The position numbers were made by a program, and so were the translations under genes. DNA of 53,461 nt, taken from GCA-2701705 sp964342155. GTDB lineage: Bacteria; Pseudomonadota; Gammaproteobacteria; GCA-002705445; GCA-002716945. Positions within the stretch are counted from its first letter, which is position 1. Each line of letters opens with the position of its first letter. Of this stretch, positions 17,552 to 26,201 are shown in pieces. Location: contig CAYFEQ010000007.1 of the NCBI GenBank assembly GCA_964342155.1, forward strand, positions 1 to 53,461, given 5' to 3'. Under the pieces are notes generated by a model. The model was not told the origin of the DNA. It saw only the letters and a list, made by a program, of their open reading frames with translations, and ran no database searches.

Positions 17552-18345
17552 AAAAATTTTCTGTATTTGGTATTCCTGTAAAGCATAGCCTTTCTCCTCT
17601 AATACATAAAGAATTTGCTAGACAACAAGGAATAAATATTCAATATAAAACAATTGAGCCAGATTCAGTTGAACATTTTGAAACACATGCTAATAGTTTT
17701 TTCTCAAAAAATGGTTTTGGTGCAAATATTACTATACCTCTTAAAGAACAAGCATTTAATTTCGCAGATGAACATGATACTTCTGCCTCAGAATGTGGCT
17801 GCGCTAATACTTTAATTCTACAAAATAATAAAATTAAATCTTTTAATACTGATGGGGACGGCTTCATTAAAGACTTAAAAGAAAAAGAAATTTCATTATC
17901 AGAAAAAAAGATATTGGTTCTTGGGGCGGGTGGTTCTGCTAGAAGCATTATAAATTCTTTGAGCAAGATAAATGTGGCGATGATAGGTATTTTTAGTAGA
18001 ACGCAAACAAAAGTAGATACGTTAATTGATAAATATAAAAACTTCACAAATCTATGTAATTATGAAGAGAATTTAAAATATGATTTTATTATAAATACAA
18101 CACCTATCAGCTTAAATGATGAAAAAATAGATTTCCCTATTAATATTTTTAATACTTCAAGCATAAGTTACGATCTATTTTATTCAAAAACAAAAACAAA
18201 GTTTCAATTATGGTCAAAAGATAATGGCGCTGATAAAGCCTATGATGGTCTCGGTATGCTTATTCAACAAGCAGCATTATCATATGATATTTGGAATAAT
18301 TTCAAACCCAATACGAAGGAAATAGCTAGCAAATTAGGTTTCTGA
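17539..18345 (+). CDS. aroE: shikimate dehydrogenase
   Basis: NADPH-dependent reduction of 3-dehydroshikimate to shikimate for aromatic amino acid and quinone precursors. It is 268 residues: the substrate domain has HSLSPLIH and catalytic K69 in ANITIPLKE, with the paired aspartate in FNTDGDGF. The Rossmann motif LGAGGSARSI and the C-terminal DGLGMLIQQA block follow. Its 3' end overlaps the convergent carbonic anhydrase-like gene by 12 bases. Confidence 0.96.
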   Translation: MDEVKKFSVFGIPVKHSLSPLIHKEFARQQGINIQYKTIEPDSVEHFETHANSFFSKNGFGANITIPLKEQAFNFADEHDTSASECGCANTLILQNNKIKSFNTDGDGFIKDLKEKEISLSEKKILVLGAGGSARSIINSLSKINVAMIGIFSRTQTKVDTLIDKYKNFTNLCNYEENLKYDFIINTTPISLNDEKIDFPINIFNTSSISYDLFYSKTKTKFQLWSKDNGADKAYDGLGMLIQQAALSYDIWNNFKPNTKEIASKLGF

Positions 18346-18864
18346 TTTTTTGTATTCGTTTTTTAAATCTACATAACTCTTAGCAGAATATATCAAAAAC
18401 TTTTTTTCCTTATCTGTTAATTTTCTGAATTGTTTGGCAGGTGAACCAACATATAGATACCCACTTTCAATATTTTTACCTGGACCAACTAGTGAGCCAG
18501 CAGCAATCATACATTCTTGATTAATTACAGCTCCATCAAGTATCACACTTCCCATCCCAATAAGGCATCTATCTTTGATAGTGCAGGCGTGTAATATTGC
18601 CGAATGCCCGATCGTTACATCATTGCCAATTTTTAAAGGATATTCTTTACTGTATTCACTCTGGTGAGTTACATGGAGAATTGCTCCATCCTGAATATTA
18701 GTCCTATCTCCAATAATTATGCTACTAATATCTCCGCGAGCAACAGCTTGAGGCCATAGAGCACTGTCACTGCCGACTGTTACATCTCCAATAATTGTTG
18801 CTTGCTCATCAATGTATGCAGTTTTATGAATGGATGGACTTTTATTTTTATATTTTCTAATCAT
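18334..18864 (-). CDS. gamma-class carbonic anhydrase family protein (YrdA-like)
   Basis: Left-handed beta-helix protein built of hexapeptide repeats, with the RGDISSIIIGDRTNIQDGAI block and metal-ligand histidines in HVTHQS and IGHSAILHAC. YrdA/PaaY-type members are zinc trimers, and some show carbonic anhydrase or thioesterase activity. An in-frame start at 18912 would give 192 residues, but the ATG at 18864 gives MIRKYKNKSP, aligns with the family start (176 residues) and frees the upstream promoter. aroE-yrdA proximity is conserved in gammaproteobacteria. Confidence 0.88.
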   Translation of the reverse strand: MIRKYKNKSPSIHKTAYIDEQATIIGDVTVGSDSALWPQAVARGDISSIIIGDRTNIQDGAILHVTHQSEYSKEYPLKIGNDVTIGHSAILHACTIKDRCLIGMGSVILDGAVINQECMIAAGSLVGPGKNIESGYLYVGSPAKQFRKLTDKEKKFLIYSAKSYVDLKNEYKKSET

Positions 18865-18901
18865 TTCATATAAATAGCGTCTTTTGATAAACTTACCATA
18901 T

Positions 18902-18909
18902 ATTATAAT
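18902..18909. promoter_or_regulatory. symmetric -10 element between yrdA-like and fae-like genes
   Basis: The 8-mer ATTATAAT is its own reverse complement, so it supplies a TATAAT -10 box on both strands: 18904-18909 for the Fae-like gene and 18907-18902 for the carbonic anhydrase-like gene. Both genes start at plausible distances (about 23 and 31 bases from the predicted transcript starts). Matches to -35 are weak on either side, so this rests mainly on the -10 and the divergent layout. Confidence 0.5.
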
Positions 18910-18938
18910 CATAAAATCTATGAGGAAGGTAAAATATT

Positions 18939-19487
18939 ATGAGTGAAAAAATTGTACTGAGAGTTGGTGAGGCTTTAGTTGCTGGCGGACCAGCTGGAAC
19001 TGCAGCTGAACCAGAAGTTATTATTGGAGAACTGGATGGTCCTTTTGGAACTGCATTTGCTACTTTAATGGGTGATCAAGCAAAAGGACATTCAAAAGTT
19101 TTAGCAATTATGAATACAGACGTAATGGTTAAGCCTGCAACCTTAATGGTAAGTAAAGTTACGGTTAATAAAGATAAATATACAAACATACTTATGGGTA
19201 CAGTCCAAGCTGCAATAGCAAATGGGGTATTAGATTCAGTAAGGAATGGCGACATACCGAAAGAAAAAGCTAACGATTTAGGTATAATTGTCTCTGTGTG
19301 GTTGAACCCATCGGTTGCGAAAGATGATAATTTGGATCACAAAATACTGTTTGATATTCATCGTAAAGCCACAACTACCGCAATTCATAAAGCTATGAAT
19401 AATGAACCTAGTATTGAGTGGCTACTTGAGAATCAAGATAAGATTATTCATAAGTATTATCAAATGGGTTTAGATGGAAAAATTTAA
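18939..19487 (+). CDS. formaldehyde-activating enzyme (Fae) family protein, catalytic His absent
   Basis: The 182-residue protein belongs to the Fae family, shown by VGEALV (9-14), the VIIGELDGP and KPATLMVSKVTVN blocks and a C-terminal half with AIHKAMNNEPS. Fae condenses formaldehyde with tetrahydromethanopterin. Here the histidine that follows GEALxxxG in authentic Fae is absent: the segment between GEALV and IIG is two residues longer and reads AEPE where Fae has AHxD, and there is no histidine in the first 49 residues. No methanopterin genes are nearby. A good AGGAAGG ribosome-binding site precedes it. Function is uncertain. Confidence 0.8.
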   Translation: MSEKIVLRVGEALVAGGPAGTAAEPEVIIGELDGPFGTAFATLMGDQAKGHSKVLAIMNTDVMVKPATLMVSKVTVNKDKYTNILMGTVQAAIANGVLDSVRNGDIPKEKANDLGIIVSVWLNPSVAKDDNLDHKILFDIHRKATTTAIHKAMNNEPSIEWLLENQDKIIHKYYQMGLDGKI

Positions 19488-19492
19488 AATTA

Positions 19493-20344
19493 ATGCTATC
19501 TAAAATCAAACTTTATTTTCAGCTAATGAGAATTGATAAGCCAATCGGATTCTATCTATTGTTCTGGCCTGTCCTTTGGGCATTCCTAGTATCAGCTGAA
19601 GGATCGCCGAATTTATATTACCTTTTGATATTCATATTTGGTGTAATAGCAACAAGATCGGCTGGCTGTGTAATAAATGATTATTTTGATCAGAAAATTG
19701 ATAAAAAAGTAGAAAGGACAAAAAACCGTGTTCTTGCGAATCAAAATATTTCCAACGAGGAAGCATTAGTAATTTTTTTTCTATTGATATTCTTTTGTTT
19801 TATTTTACTACTTATGTTGGGATCACAAATTTTTTTATTTGCAGTTTTTTCATTTTTACTCTTAGTTCTTTACCCTCTCTCTAAGAGATATTTTAAATTG
19901 CCACAATTAGTTTTGGGTTTAGCATTTGGATCAAGCATACCAATGGTCTTTATTTTAGAAAGAAATGCAATAGATTTTAATTGTTTACTTTTATATTTCA
20001 TAACTATTTCCTGGGCTATTGTTTATGACACTTATTATGCGATGGCTGATAAAAAAGATGATAAAAAATTAGGCCTTAAATCATCTGCTATATTTTTTGG
20101 AGATAATGATATAAAGTATTCTCTTTATCTTCATCTCTTTGTTGTTTTTTCCTTCTTGCTTTTAGGTATTTTAAATAATTTTGAAGTTATTTATTACATA
20201 TTTGTCTTAATATCGATGCTTGTTGTTTTATATCAGAATATTTTGGTTCGCGGAAGGAAACCTTACCAATGTATTGCTGCTTTTGAAAATAATAATATAT
20301 TTGGATTAATAATAACTTTTGGTCTACTATTAAATTATCTTTAA
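19493..20344 (+). CDS. ubiA: 4-hydroxybenzoate octaprenyltransferase UbiA
   Basis: Prenylates 4-hydroxybenzoate in ubiquinone synthesis at the inner membrane. It is 283 residues and strongly hydrophobic, with about eight or nine membrane segments. The first Asp-rich motif is NDYFD (62-66) followed by DKKVERTKNR, and the second is YDTYYAMADKKDD (178-190). Its substrate-producing partner UbiC is encoded at 34331-34855, not adjacent. It starts 5 bases after the Fae-like gene and ends 2 bases before bioB. Confidence 0.95.
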   Translation: MLSKIKLYFQLMRIDKPIGFYLLFWPVLWAFLVSAEGSPNLYYLLIFIFGVIATRSAGCVINDYFDQKIDKKVERTKNRVLANQNISNEEALVIFFLLIFFCFILLLMLGSQIFLFAVFSFLLLVLYPLSKRYFKLPQLVLGLAFGSSIPMVFILERNAIDFNCLLLYFITISWAIVYDTYYAMADKKDDKKLGLKSSAIFFGDNDIKYSLYLHLFVVFSFLLLGILNNFEVIYYIFVLISMLVVLYQNILVRGRKPYQCIAAFENNNIFGLIITFGLLLNYL

Positions 20345-20346
20345 TC

Positions 20347-21300
20347 ATGAATAATAATTTAAATATCAGACATGACTGGACATTTACGGAACTAAAATCC
20401 CTTTATGACTTGCCATTTAATGATTTATTATGGCAATCACATCAATTACATAGAAAATATCATGATCCAAACAAAATACAAATCTCAACCTTGATGTCAA
20501 TAAAAACAGGAGGTTGCCCAGAAGACTGTAAATATTGTTCGCAAAGTATCAGATATCAAACTGATGTGAAGCTTGAAAATACATTGCCTATTTCTGAAGT
20601 TATAGAACAAGCCAAGGAAGCTAAAAATCAAGGTGCTAGTAGATTCTGTATGGGCGCAGCATGGAGAAATTTGTCTGATACGAATCTTACAAAAATTATA
20701 GAAATGATACATGAAGTGAAAAAATTGAATTTGGAAACATGTATGACATTAGGGATGCTCAAAGAAGATCAAGCTAAAAAATTAAAAAATGCTGGACTTG
20801 ATTATTATAATCATAATTTAGATACCTCAGAAGAATACTACTCCAAGGTAGTCACTACACGAACATACCAAGATAGGCTTGATACTTTAAGTCATGTTAG
20901 AAAAGCTGGAATTAAAGTTTGCTGCGGCGGTATTATTGGCCTGGGTGAAGATAGTGACGATAGGATAAAGCTTATCAATGTTCTTGCTAACCTAGAAGAA
21001 CATCCTGAATCTGTACCAATTAATATGTTAGTCCAGGTCAAAGGAACTCCATTTTATCAGAATAAAGATGTAGATGGATTTGATTTCATAAAGATTATTG
21101 CTCTATCAAGAATTGCTATGCCTAAATCCTGTGTGAGACTTTCAGCTGGTAGAGATTCTATGAATGATGAGATGCAAGCATTGTGTTTTTTTGCTGGAGC
21201 AAATTCTATATTCTATGGAGATGAACTATTAACTACAAAAAACTCGCCAATCCATCATGATCGAAACTTACTCAAAAAATTAAAAATAAGTTCTATTTAA
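20347..21300 (+). CDS. bioB: biotin synthase
   Basis: Radical SAM enzyme that inserts sulfur into dethiobiotin. The 317-residue protein has the SAM-cluster cysteines C57, C61 and C64 in CPEDCKYC. The family blocks SRFCMGAAWR, YNHNLDTS and the C-terminal LSAGR with the [2Fe-2S] arginine are present. It is followed 9 bases later by bioF. The remaining bio genes (A, C, D, H) are not in the window. Confidence 0.97.
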   Translation: MNNNLNIRHDWTFTELKSLYDLPFNDLLWQSHQLHRKYHDPNKIQISTLMSIKTGGCPEDCKYCSQSIRYQTDVKLENTLPISEVIEQAKEAKNQGASRFCMGAAWRNLSDTNLTKIIEMIHEVKKLNLETCMTLGMLKEDQAKKLKNAGLDYYNHNLDTSEEYYSKVVTTRTYQDRLDTLSHVRKAGIKVCCGGIIGLGEDSDDRIKLINVLANLEEHPESVPINMLVQVKGTPFYQNKDVDGFDFIKIIALSRIAMPKSCVRLSAGRDSMNDEMQALCFFAGANSIFYGDELLTTKNSPIHHDRNLLKKLKISSI

Positions 21301-21309
21301 CTTTCAAAA

Positions 21310-22476
21310 GTGAGTAATTTTAAAGAAGAAATAAATAATATTAGTAAACAAGGATATTTAAGAAAAAGACTAATTAATTACTCTCCTCAAGATGTAATAA
21401 TTAAGATAAATAATAAAAAACTTCTTTCATTTGCTAGTAATGATTATCTCGGTCTTGCAAACAATTCAGATATAAAAAAAGCTTTCATAAAAGCAATTGA
21501 TAAATATGGAGTTGGTGCGGGTTCGTCGCCAATAATAAGCGGTTATAGTGTCCCTCATCAAAAACTAGAAGAAGATTTATCTCATTATTTAGGTTTTGAC
21601 TCAGTTCTAGTTACAAATTCTGGTTATTTATCAAATGTTGGTGTTGTAAATGCTATTTCTAAAAGAGATACAGTTGTGTTTCAAGACAGAGAAAACCATA
21701 ATTCAATAATAGAAAGTTCAAGATTATCATCAACAAAATTAGTTAGGTATAAACATCTATCAACAGTTGATTTAAAAAATAAATTAACAGAATATTCTAA
21801 TTCAAAAAACAAAATAATCTTCACAGATAGCGTATTTAGTATGACAGGTGAAATTTCACCATTAGAAGAAATATTAAAATTAAAAAAATTAAACAAAGCT
21901 AATATTTTCGTAGATGATGCACATGGATTTTGTGTAATGAATTGTTTAAAAGAAACTCAATATTTACCTAGTATATGCTCTTACCTAAATCTCAATAAAA
22001 AAAACATAGATGCATATATTGGAACTTTTGGTAAAGCTGTGGGAACTTTTGGGTCGTTTGTTGCGGGTAAAAAAAGCTTTATAGAATTATTAGTTCAAAA
22101 ATCAAAACCATATATTTATTCAACTGCACTCCCTCCTTCAATTGCTGAAGCCACTAGAGCTAGTTTAAAAATTATAAAAAAGAATAAAAGTTTTCATGAA
22201 AAGCTATACAACAATATTAATTATTTTATAAAAAATACAGACCATATAAATAAGAAATTAAATGATTCTGTAACCCCTATACAAAGTTTTATGATTGGAA
22301 ACCCACAAGATACAATAACAATACAAAAAAAAGCTTTTAAAGATGGTATTTTTTTACAAGCAATCAGATATCCAACTGTTCCAAAAAACCATGACAAATT
22401 GAGAATTAGCATTACCAGCAAACATACAAAAAAGCATCTGAACAAACTTATTAAGTTTTTATCTAAAGAATTATAA
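21310..22476 (+). CDS. bioF: 8-amino-7-oxononanoate synthase
   Basis: PLP enzyme joining pimeloyl-ACP (or -CoA) and alanine at the start of biotin ring assembly. It is 388 residues with the PLP lysine K242 in GTFGKAVGTFG and the DDAHGF aspartate/histidine pair near 200. SNDYLGLA and GYLSNVGV are canonical. The start codon is GTG with no clear Shine-Dalgarno, 9 bases after bioB. The glycine-rich TFGKAVGTFGS is a slightly divergent form of the usual TLGKALG. Confidence 0.92.
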   Translation: MSNFKEEINNISKQGYLRKRLINYSPQDVIIKINNKKLLSFASNDYLGLANNSDIKKAFIKAIDKYGVGAGSSPIISGYSVPHQKLEEDLSHYLGFDSVLVTNSGYLSNVGVVNAISKRDTVVFQDRENHNSIIESSRLSSTKLVRYKHLSTVDLKNKLTEYSNSKNKIIFTDSVFSMTGEISPLEEILKLKKLNKANIFVDDAHGFCVMNCLKETQYLPSICSYLNLNKKNIDAYIGTFGKAVGTFGSFVAGKKSFIELLVQKSKPYIYSTALPPSIAEATRASLKIIKKNKSFHEKLYNNINYFIKNTDHINKKLNDSVTPIQSFMIGNPQDTITIQKKAFKDGIFLQAIRYPTVPKNHDKLRISITSKHTKKHLNKLIKFLSKEL

Positions 22477-22478
22477 AG

Positions 22479-22506
22479 TTGCGACTTTTTTAATTGATAC
22501 TATAAT
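22479..22506 (+). promoter_or_regulatory. sigma70-type promoter for coaBC
   Basis: A TTGCGA -35 (22479-22484, four of six consensus bases) is separated by 16 bases from a perfect TATAAT -10 (22501-22506). Transcription would start around 22512-22513, at or next to the coaBC ATG (22512), so the message would be leaderless. It lies in the 35-base gap between bioF and coaBC. Confidence 0.6.
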
Positions 22507-22511
22507 GACTT

Positions 22512-23896
22512 ATGAATATTTTATTCAACAAAAACATTCTGCTTGGAATCACAGGCAGTATAGCGGCATATAAAGCAGCTGATCTGACAAGTAAACTAAA
22601 AAAAGAAGGCTGTAATGTCAAAGTGGTTATGACCAAGAGTTCTGGAACATTTATTACAGAAACGACTCTAGAATCTCTTTCATCAAACCCAGTCTACACT
22701 GATGAAGATAAAAGTGGTCATGTAGGTAATTTTACTCATTTAGATATAGCAAAATGGGCTGATATAGTACTAATTGCGCCTTGTACTGCAAACTTTATGA
22801 ATAAATTAGCAAATGGTCATGGGGATGATTTGTTGTCAACTATCTGCCTAGCATTCACAAAAAATATATTTATCGCCCCAGCGATGAATCCTGATATGTG
22901 GGAGAATAAAGCCACAAAGGAGAATCTAAAAAAACTTAATAAATCAGATGTAAGTGTTTTAGGTCCTGGTTATGGTTTACATGCCTGCGGAGATACAGGT
23001 TATGGAAGAATGATTGATTCTCTATCAATAATAGAAAGTATAAAAAATGAAAATAAAAAGAATGAACTGAGCGGTCTAAATATTTTAGTGACAGCTGGTC
23101 CGACAAGGGAACCAATTGATCCAGTAAGGTTTATGAGCAACTATAGCTCGGGTAAAATGGGTTATGCCATGGCCATTGCTGCTAAGGAGCTAGGAGCAAA
23201 TGTAGAATTAATCTCAGGTCCTGTACAAATTAAAGCTATTCCTGAAATTAAAACAACATTTGTAGAAACTTCTAAAGAGATGATGAATGCCGTATTAAAG
23301 AAAGTAAAATATCAGAATATTTTCATTTCTGTGGCTGCTATAGCNNNNNNNNNNNNNNNNNNNNNNNNNNNNNNNNNNNNNNNNNNNNNNNNNNNNNNNN
23401 NNNNNNNNNNNNNNNNNNNNNNNNNNNNNNNNNNNNNNNNNNNNCCGTATTAAAGAAAGTAAAATATCAGAATATTTTCATTTCTGTGGCTGCTATAGCA
23501 GACTATAGACCAACAAATTATTCAAATAAGAAACATAAAAAGAAGGAAAAAAGTTTAAATATCGAATTTCAAAGAGGAGATGATATTTTAAAAACTGTAT
23601 CAGAAAAATATAATAATATTTTTACAGTTGGCTTTGCAGCAGAAACTGACCATATTAATAATAATGCTCTTTATAAATTAAAAGAAAAGAATTTGGATAT
23701 AATAGTTGGCAACATAGCTAATCATGAAAAAAAACTTGGCTTTGAAAGTGACTATAATGAAGTAGTAGTCTTCTCTAAATCAAAAAAAATTAAAATTAAA
23801 AAAGACAGAAAACTAAATATAGCCCTTGAAATAGTTTCTTTTATGGTTGATGAATATCTAAAAAATGTAACAGTAATTAAAAAAGATGTTAAATGA
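22512..23896 (+). CDS. coaBC: bifunctional phosphopantothenoylcysteine decarboxylase / synthetase (CoaBC), interrupted by assembly padding
   Basis: Joins cysteine to 4'-phosphopantothenate and decarboxylates the product in CoA synthesis. The N-terminal flavoprotein domain has GITGSIAAYKA and PAMNPDMW, and the active cysteine is in LHACGDTGYGRM. The C-terminal CoaB domain has VTAGPTREPIDPVRF and SSGKMG. A 100-N run with a duplicated 55-bp flank interrupts the gene at 23290-23499. Removing 155 bases gives an unbroken 409-residue protein with the CoaB motif AAIADYRP restored. No downstream dut is present. Confidence 0.94.
23290..23344 (+). repeat. 55-bp direct duplicate, copy 1 (assembly overlap)
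   Basis: These 55 bases are identical to 23445-23499, with only the 100-N run between them. They are the same piece of coaBC read at the end of one contig and the start of the next. Confidence 0.97.
23345..23444. other. 100-N scaffold gap inside coaBC
   Basis: Exactly 100 Ns. The flanks overlap perfectly by 55 bp, so no sequence is missing. The padding is a scaffolding convention. Confidence 0.97.
23445..23499 (+). repeat. 55-bp direct duplicate, copy 2 (assembly overlap)
   Basis: Second copy of 23290-23344. Removing one copy with the Ns leaves coaBC in frame. Confidence 0.97.
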
Positions 23897-23907
23897 CGCA
23901 AAAATAA

Positions 23908-25293
23908 ATGAGTTATTCTATACCTGATTGTGTTTTCAGAGCCTATGATATACGCGGTCTTTATCCTTCTGAGATAAATGAAGTTTCTTTTTATAAAATT
24001 GGACAAGCAATTGGATCAAAAATACAAAAGTCTGAGAATAAAAAAGTTAATATCTGTTCAGATGGCAGACTATCTAGCAAAACACTTAAAAATAGTCTAA
24101 TTGAAGGGATATTAACTACTGGCGTAGACGTGATTGATATAGGTATGTTACCTACTCCTTTATTATATTTTTCTCTGCATGAACTTCAGATACCTAATGG
24201 TTTGATGGTTACTGGTAGCCATAATCCTAAAGATTATAATGGAATAAAAATTGTACTTGATTGGAAAACACTCTTTGACAAACATATTTTTGAATTAAAA
24301 GAAATAATAATAAAAGATCAGTTTGAAAAATCAAATCAATCCGGAACCCTATCTGAAAATAAGAGTATTTTGAAACAATATATTCAAACTATAAATAAAA
24401 CTATTTGTTTGGATAGAAAATTAAATGTTTCCCTAGATTGTAACAATGGTGTTACAGGGGTTTTAGCGGAAGAACTTTTTCAATCACTTTCTATAAATAC
24501 AAATATTATAAATCAAGAAGTAGATGGTAATTTTCCAAATCATTCTCCTGATCCTTCTAAAGAGAAAAATTTAAAACAGTTACAAAATCAAGTTCTAGAC
24601 ACTTCTTCGGATATAGGTTTTTCATATGATGGAGATGGAGATAGAGTGACCGTTATTCGTGATGATGGGAGTATATTGTGGCCTGATCAGTTATTAATGA
24701 TTTTTGCAAGAAATATACTTAAAACTAATCAAGGGTCTAAAATTATTTATGATGTGAAGTGTAGTAAACACTTAGAGAATATAATAAGGGAAAATGGCGG
24801 TCATCCCATTCTATCCAGGACTGGCCATTCATATATTAAAAATTTAATGACTAAAGAAAACGCTATACTAGGCGGTGAAATGAGCGGACATATATTTTTT
24901 TCAGATAAATGGGAAGGTTTTGATGATGGCATCTATGCATCTATAAGGTTATTAGAAATACTTAGCTCAGCAAAAAAGAATGAAAATATACTTTATACTC
25001 TACCTACTTCATACACAACGCCTGAAATAAATATAGCATTTGATGAAAACAATCATTTTACTTTTATGGATTTATTTGTAAAATTAGCTAAGTTTGAAGG
25101 TGCTGAAATTATTGATATTGATGGACTCAAAATTATTTATGATGATTGTTGGGGGCTGATTAGATGTTCAAACACAACATCCAATCTAGTTCTCAGGTTT
25201 GAAGCAGATAATAAAAACTCTTTAGACAAAATACAATCCATAGTTAAAAATGCTATGCTGAAAGTTGATGATAAATTAGATATACCATTTTAA
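23908..25293 (+). CDS. algC: phosphomannomutase/phosphoglucomutase (AlgC/ManB type)
   Basis: Interconverts hexose 6- and 1-phosphates for polysaccharide and LPS sugar nucleotides. It is 461 residues with the phosphoserine S104 in VTGSHNP, the magnesium loop DGDGDR (241-246) and the sugar-binding GGEMSGH. The N-terminal FRAYDIRG is typical of the AlgC-like bacterial PMM/PGM group. It sits 11 bases after coaBC and 4 before argB, the Pseudomonas order coaBC-dut-algC-argB with dut missing. The exact sugar specificity is inferred. Confidence 0.9.
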   Translation: MSYSIPDCVFRAYDIRGLYPSEINEVSFYKIGQAIGSKIQKSENKKVNICSDGRLSSKTLKNSLIEGILTTGVDVIDIGMLPTPLLYFSLHELQIPNGLMVTGSHNPKDYNGIKIVLDWKTLFDKHIFELKEIIIKDQFEKSNQSGTLSENKSILKQYIQTINKTICLDRKLNVSLDCNNGVTGVLAEELFQSLSINTNIINQEVDGNFPNHSPDPSKEKNLKQLQNQVLDTSSDIGFSYDGDGDRVTVIRDDGSILWPDQLLMIFARNILKTNQGSKIIYDVKCSKHLENIIRENGGHPILSRTGHSYIKNLMTKENAILGGEMSGHIFFSDKWEGFDDGIYASIRLLEILSSAKKNENILYTLPTSYTTPEINIAFDENNHFTFMDLFVKLAKFEGAEIIDIDGLKIIYDDCWGLIRCSNTTSNLVLRFEADNKNSLDKIQSIVKNAMLKVDDKLDIPF

Positions 25294-25297
25294 GAAA

Positions 25298-26200
25298 ATG
25301 AGAAAAAAAGAAGAAATTATTTATAGAGAAAAAGATAAAAGCGGTCTAAATGCTGCAAATATTCTTATTGAAGCTCTTCCATATATACAAAGACTTGCTG
25401 ATACTAAAATAGTAATCAAGTTTGGCGGCAATGCGATGGTTGATGAAAAATTAAAGAATAATTTTGCTAGAGATGTTGTTCTTCTAAAACAGGTTGGCTT
25501 ACACCCTGTTGTAGTACATGGTGGCGGCCCTCAAATTAATACTTACTTAAAAAAAGCTGGCATTGAATCAGAATTTGCTAATGGTATGAGAATCACTGAT
25601 AAAAAATCAATAGATGTTATTGAAATGGTTTTGGGTGGATTAATTAATAAAGATATTGTAAATGCTATTACATCTCATGGTGGTAAAGCAGTTGGTTTGT
25701 CTGGAAAAGATGGTGGTTTAATAAGGGCAAAAAAAATGATTGGGACAGGAAAATTCAAAAATGTAGATTTTAAATTTACAGGGATGATTGAAAGCATAGA
25801 CCCTTCTCTTGTAAGTTTATTAGATAAAACACCCTTCATACCAGTAATTGCACCAATTGGTATAGGTAATGATTATGAAACCTATAATATTAATGCAGAT
25901 ATAGTTGCGGGCAAAATTGCACATATTCTTCAAGCTAGCAAATATTTAATACTTACAAATACAAATGGTATTCTTGATAAAAATGGAGACTTAATTCAAT
26001 CAATCAATGCTAAAAAAGTTAAATCTTTAATCCAAAATAAGGTTATTTCAGATGGTATGCTTCCAAAAGTTGAATCTGCACTTGAGGCTGTTAGTTCTGG
26101 TGTTGATAATGTACAAATTATTAACGGTACGATTGATCATGCAGTCCTATTAGAGTTATTTACTGATGAAGGGATTGGAACGATGATAAGACGACAATAA
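25298..26200 (+). CDS. argB: acetylglutamate kinase
   Basis: Phosphorylates N-acetylglutamate in arginine synthesis. It is 300 residues with the ATP-binding FGGNAM and HGGGPQI motifs. It carries the extra N-terminal helix (about residues 10-30) found in hexameric, arginine-inhibited NAGKs, as in Pseudomonas, so feedback inhibition is likely. It is 4 bases after the mutase gene and 1 base before the TauE-like gene. argH is far away at 44913-46307. Confidence 0.96.
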   Translation: MRKKEEIIYREKDKSGLNAANILIEALPYIQRLADTKIVIKFGGNAMVDEKLKNNFARDVVLLKQVGLHPVVVHGGGPQINTYLKKAGIESEFANGMRITDKKSIDVIEMVLGGLINKDIVNAITSHGGKAVGLSGKDGGLIRAKKMIGTGKFKNVDFKFTGMIESIDPSLVSLLDKTPFIPVIAPIGIGNDYETYNINADIVAGKIAHILQASKYLILTNTNGILDKNGDLIQSINAKKVKSLIQNKVISDGMLPKVESALEAVSSGVDNVQIINGTIDHAVLLELFTDEGIGTMIRRQ

Positions 26201-26201
26201 T

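Noticed and set aside
18865..18912. Extended N-terminus of the YrdA-like protein
   Set aside because: The extra 16 residues do not match the family and would be encoded over the promoter. The internal ATG fits better.
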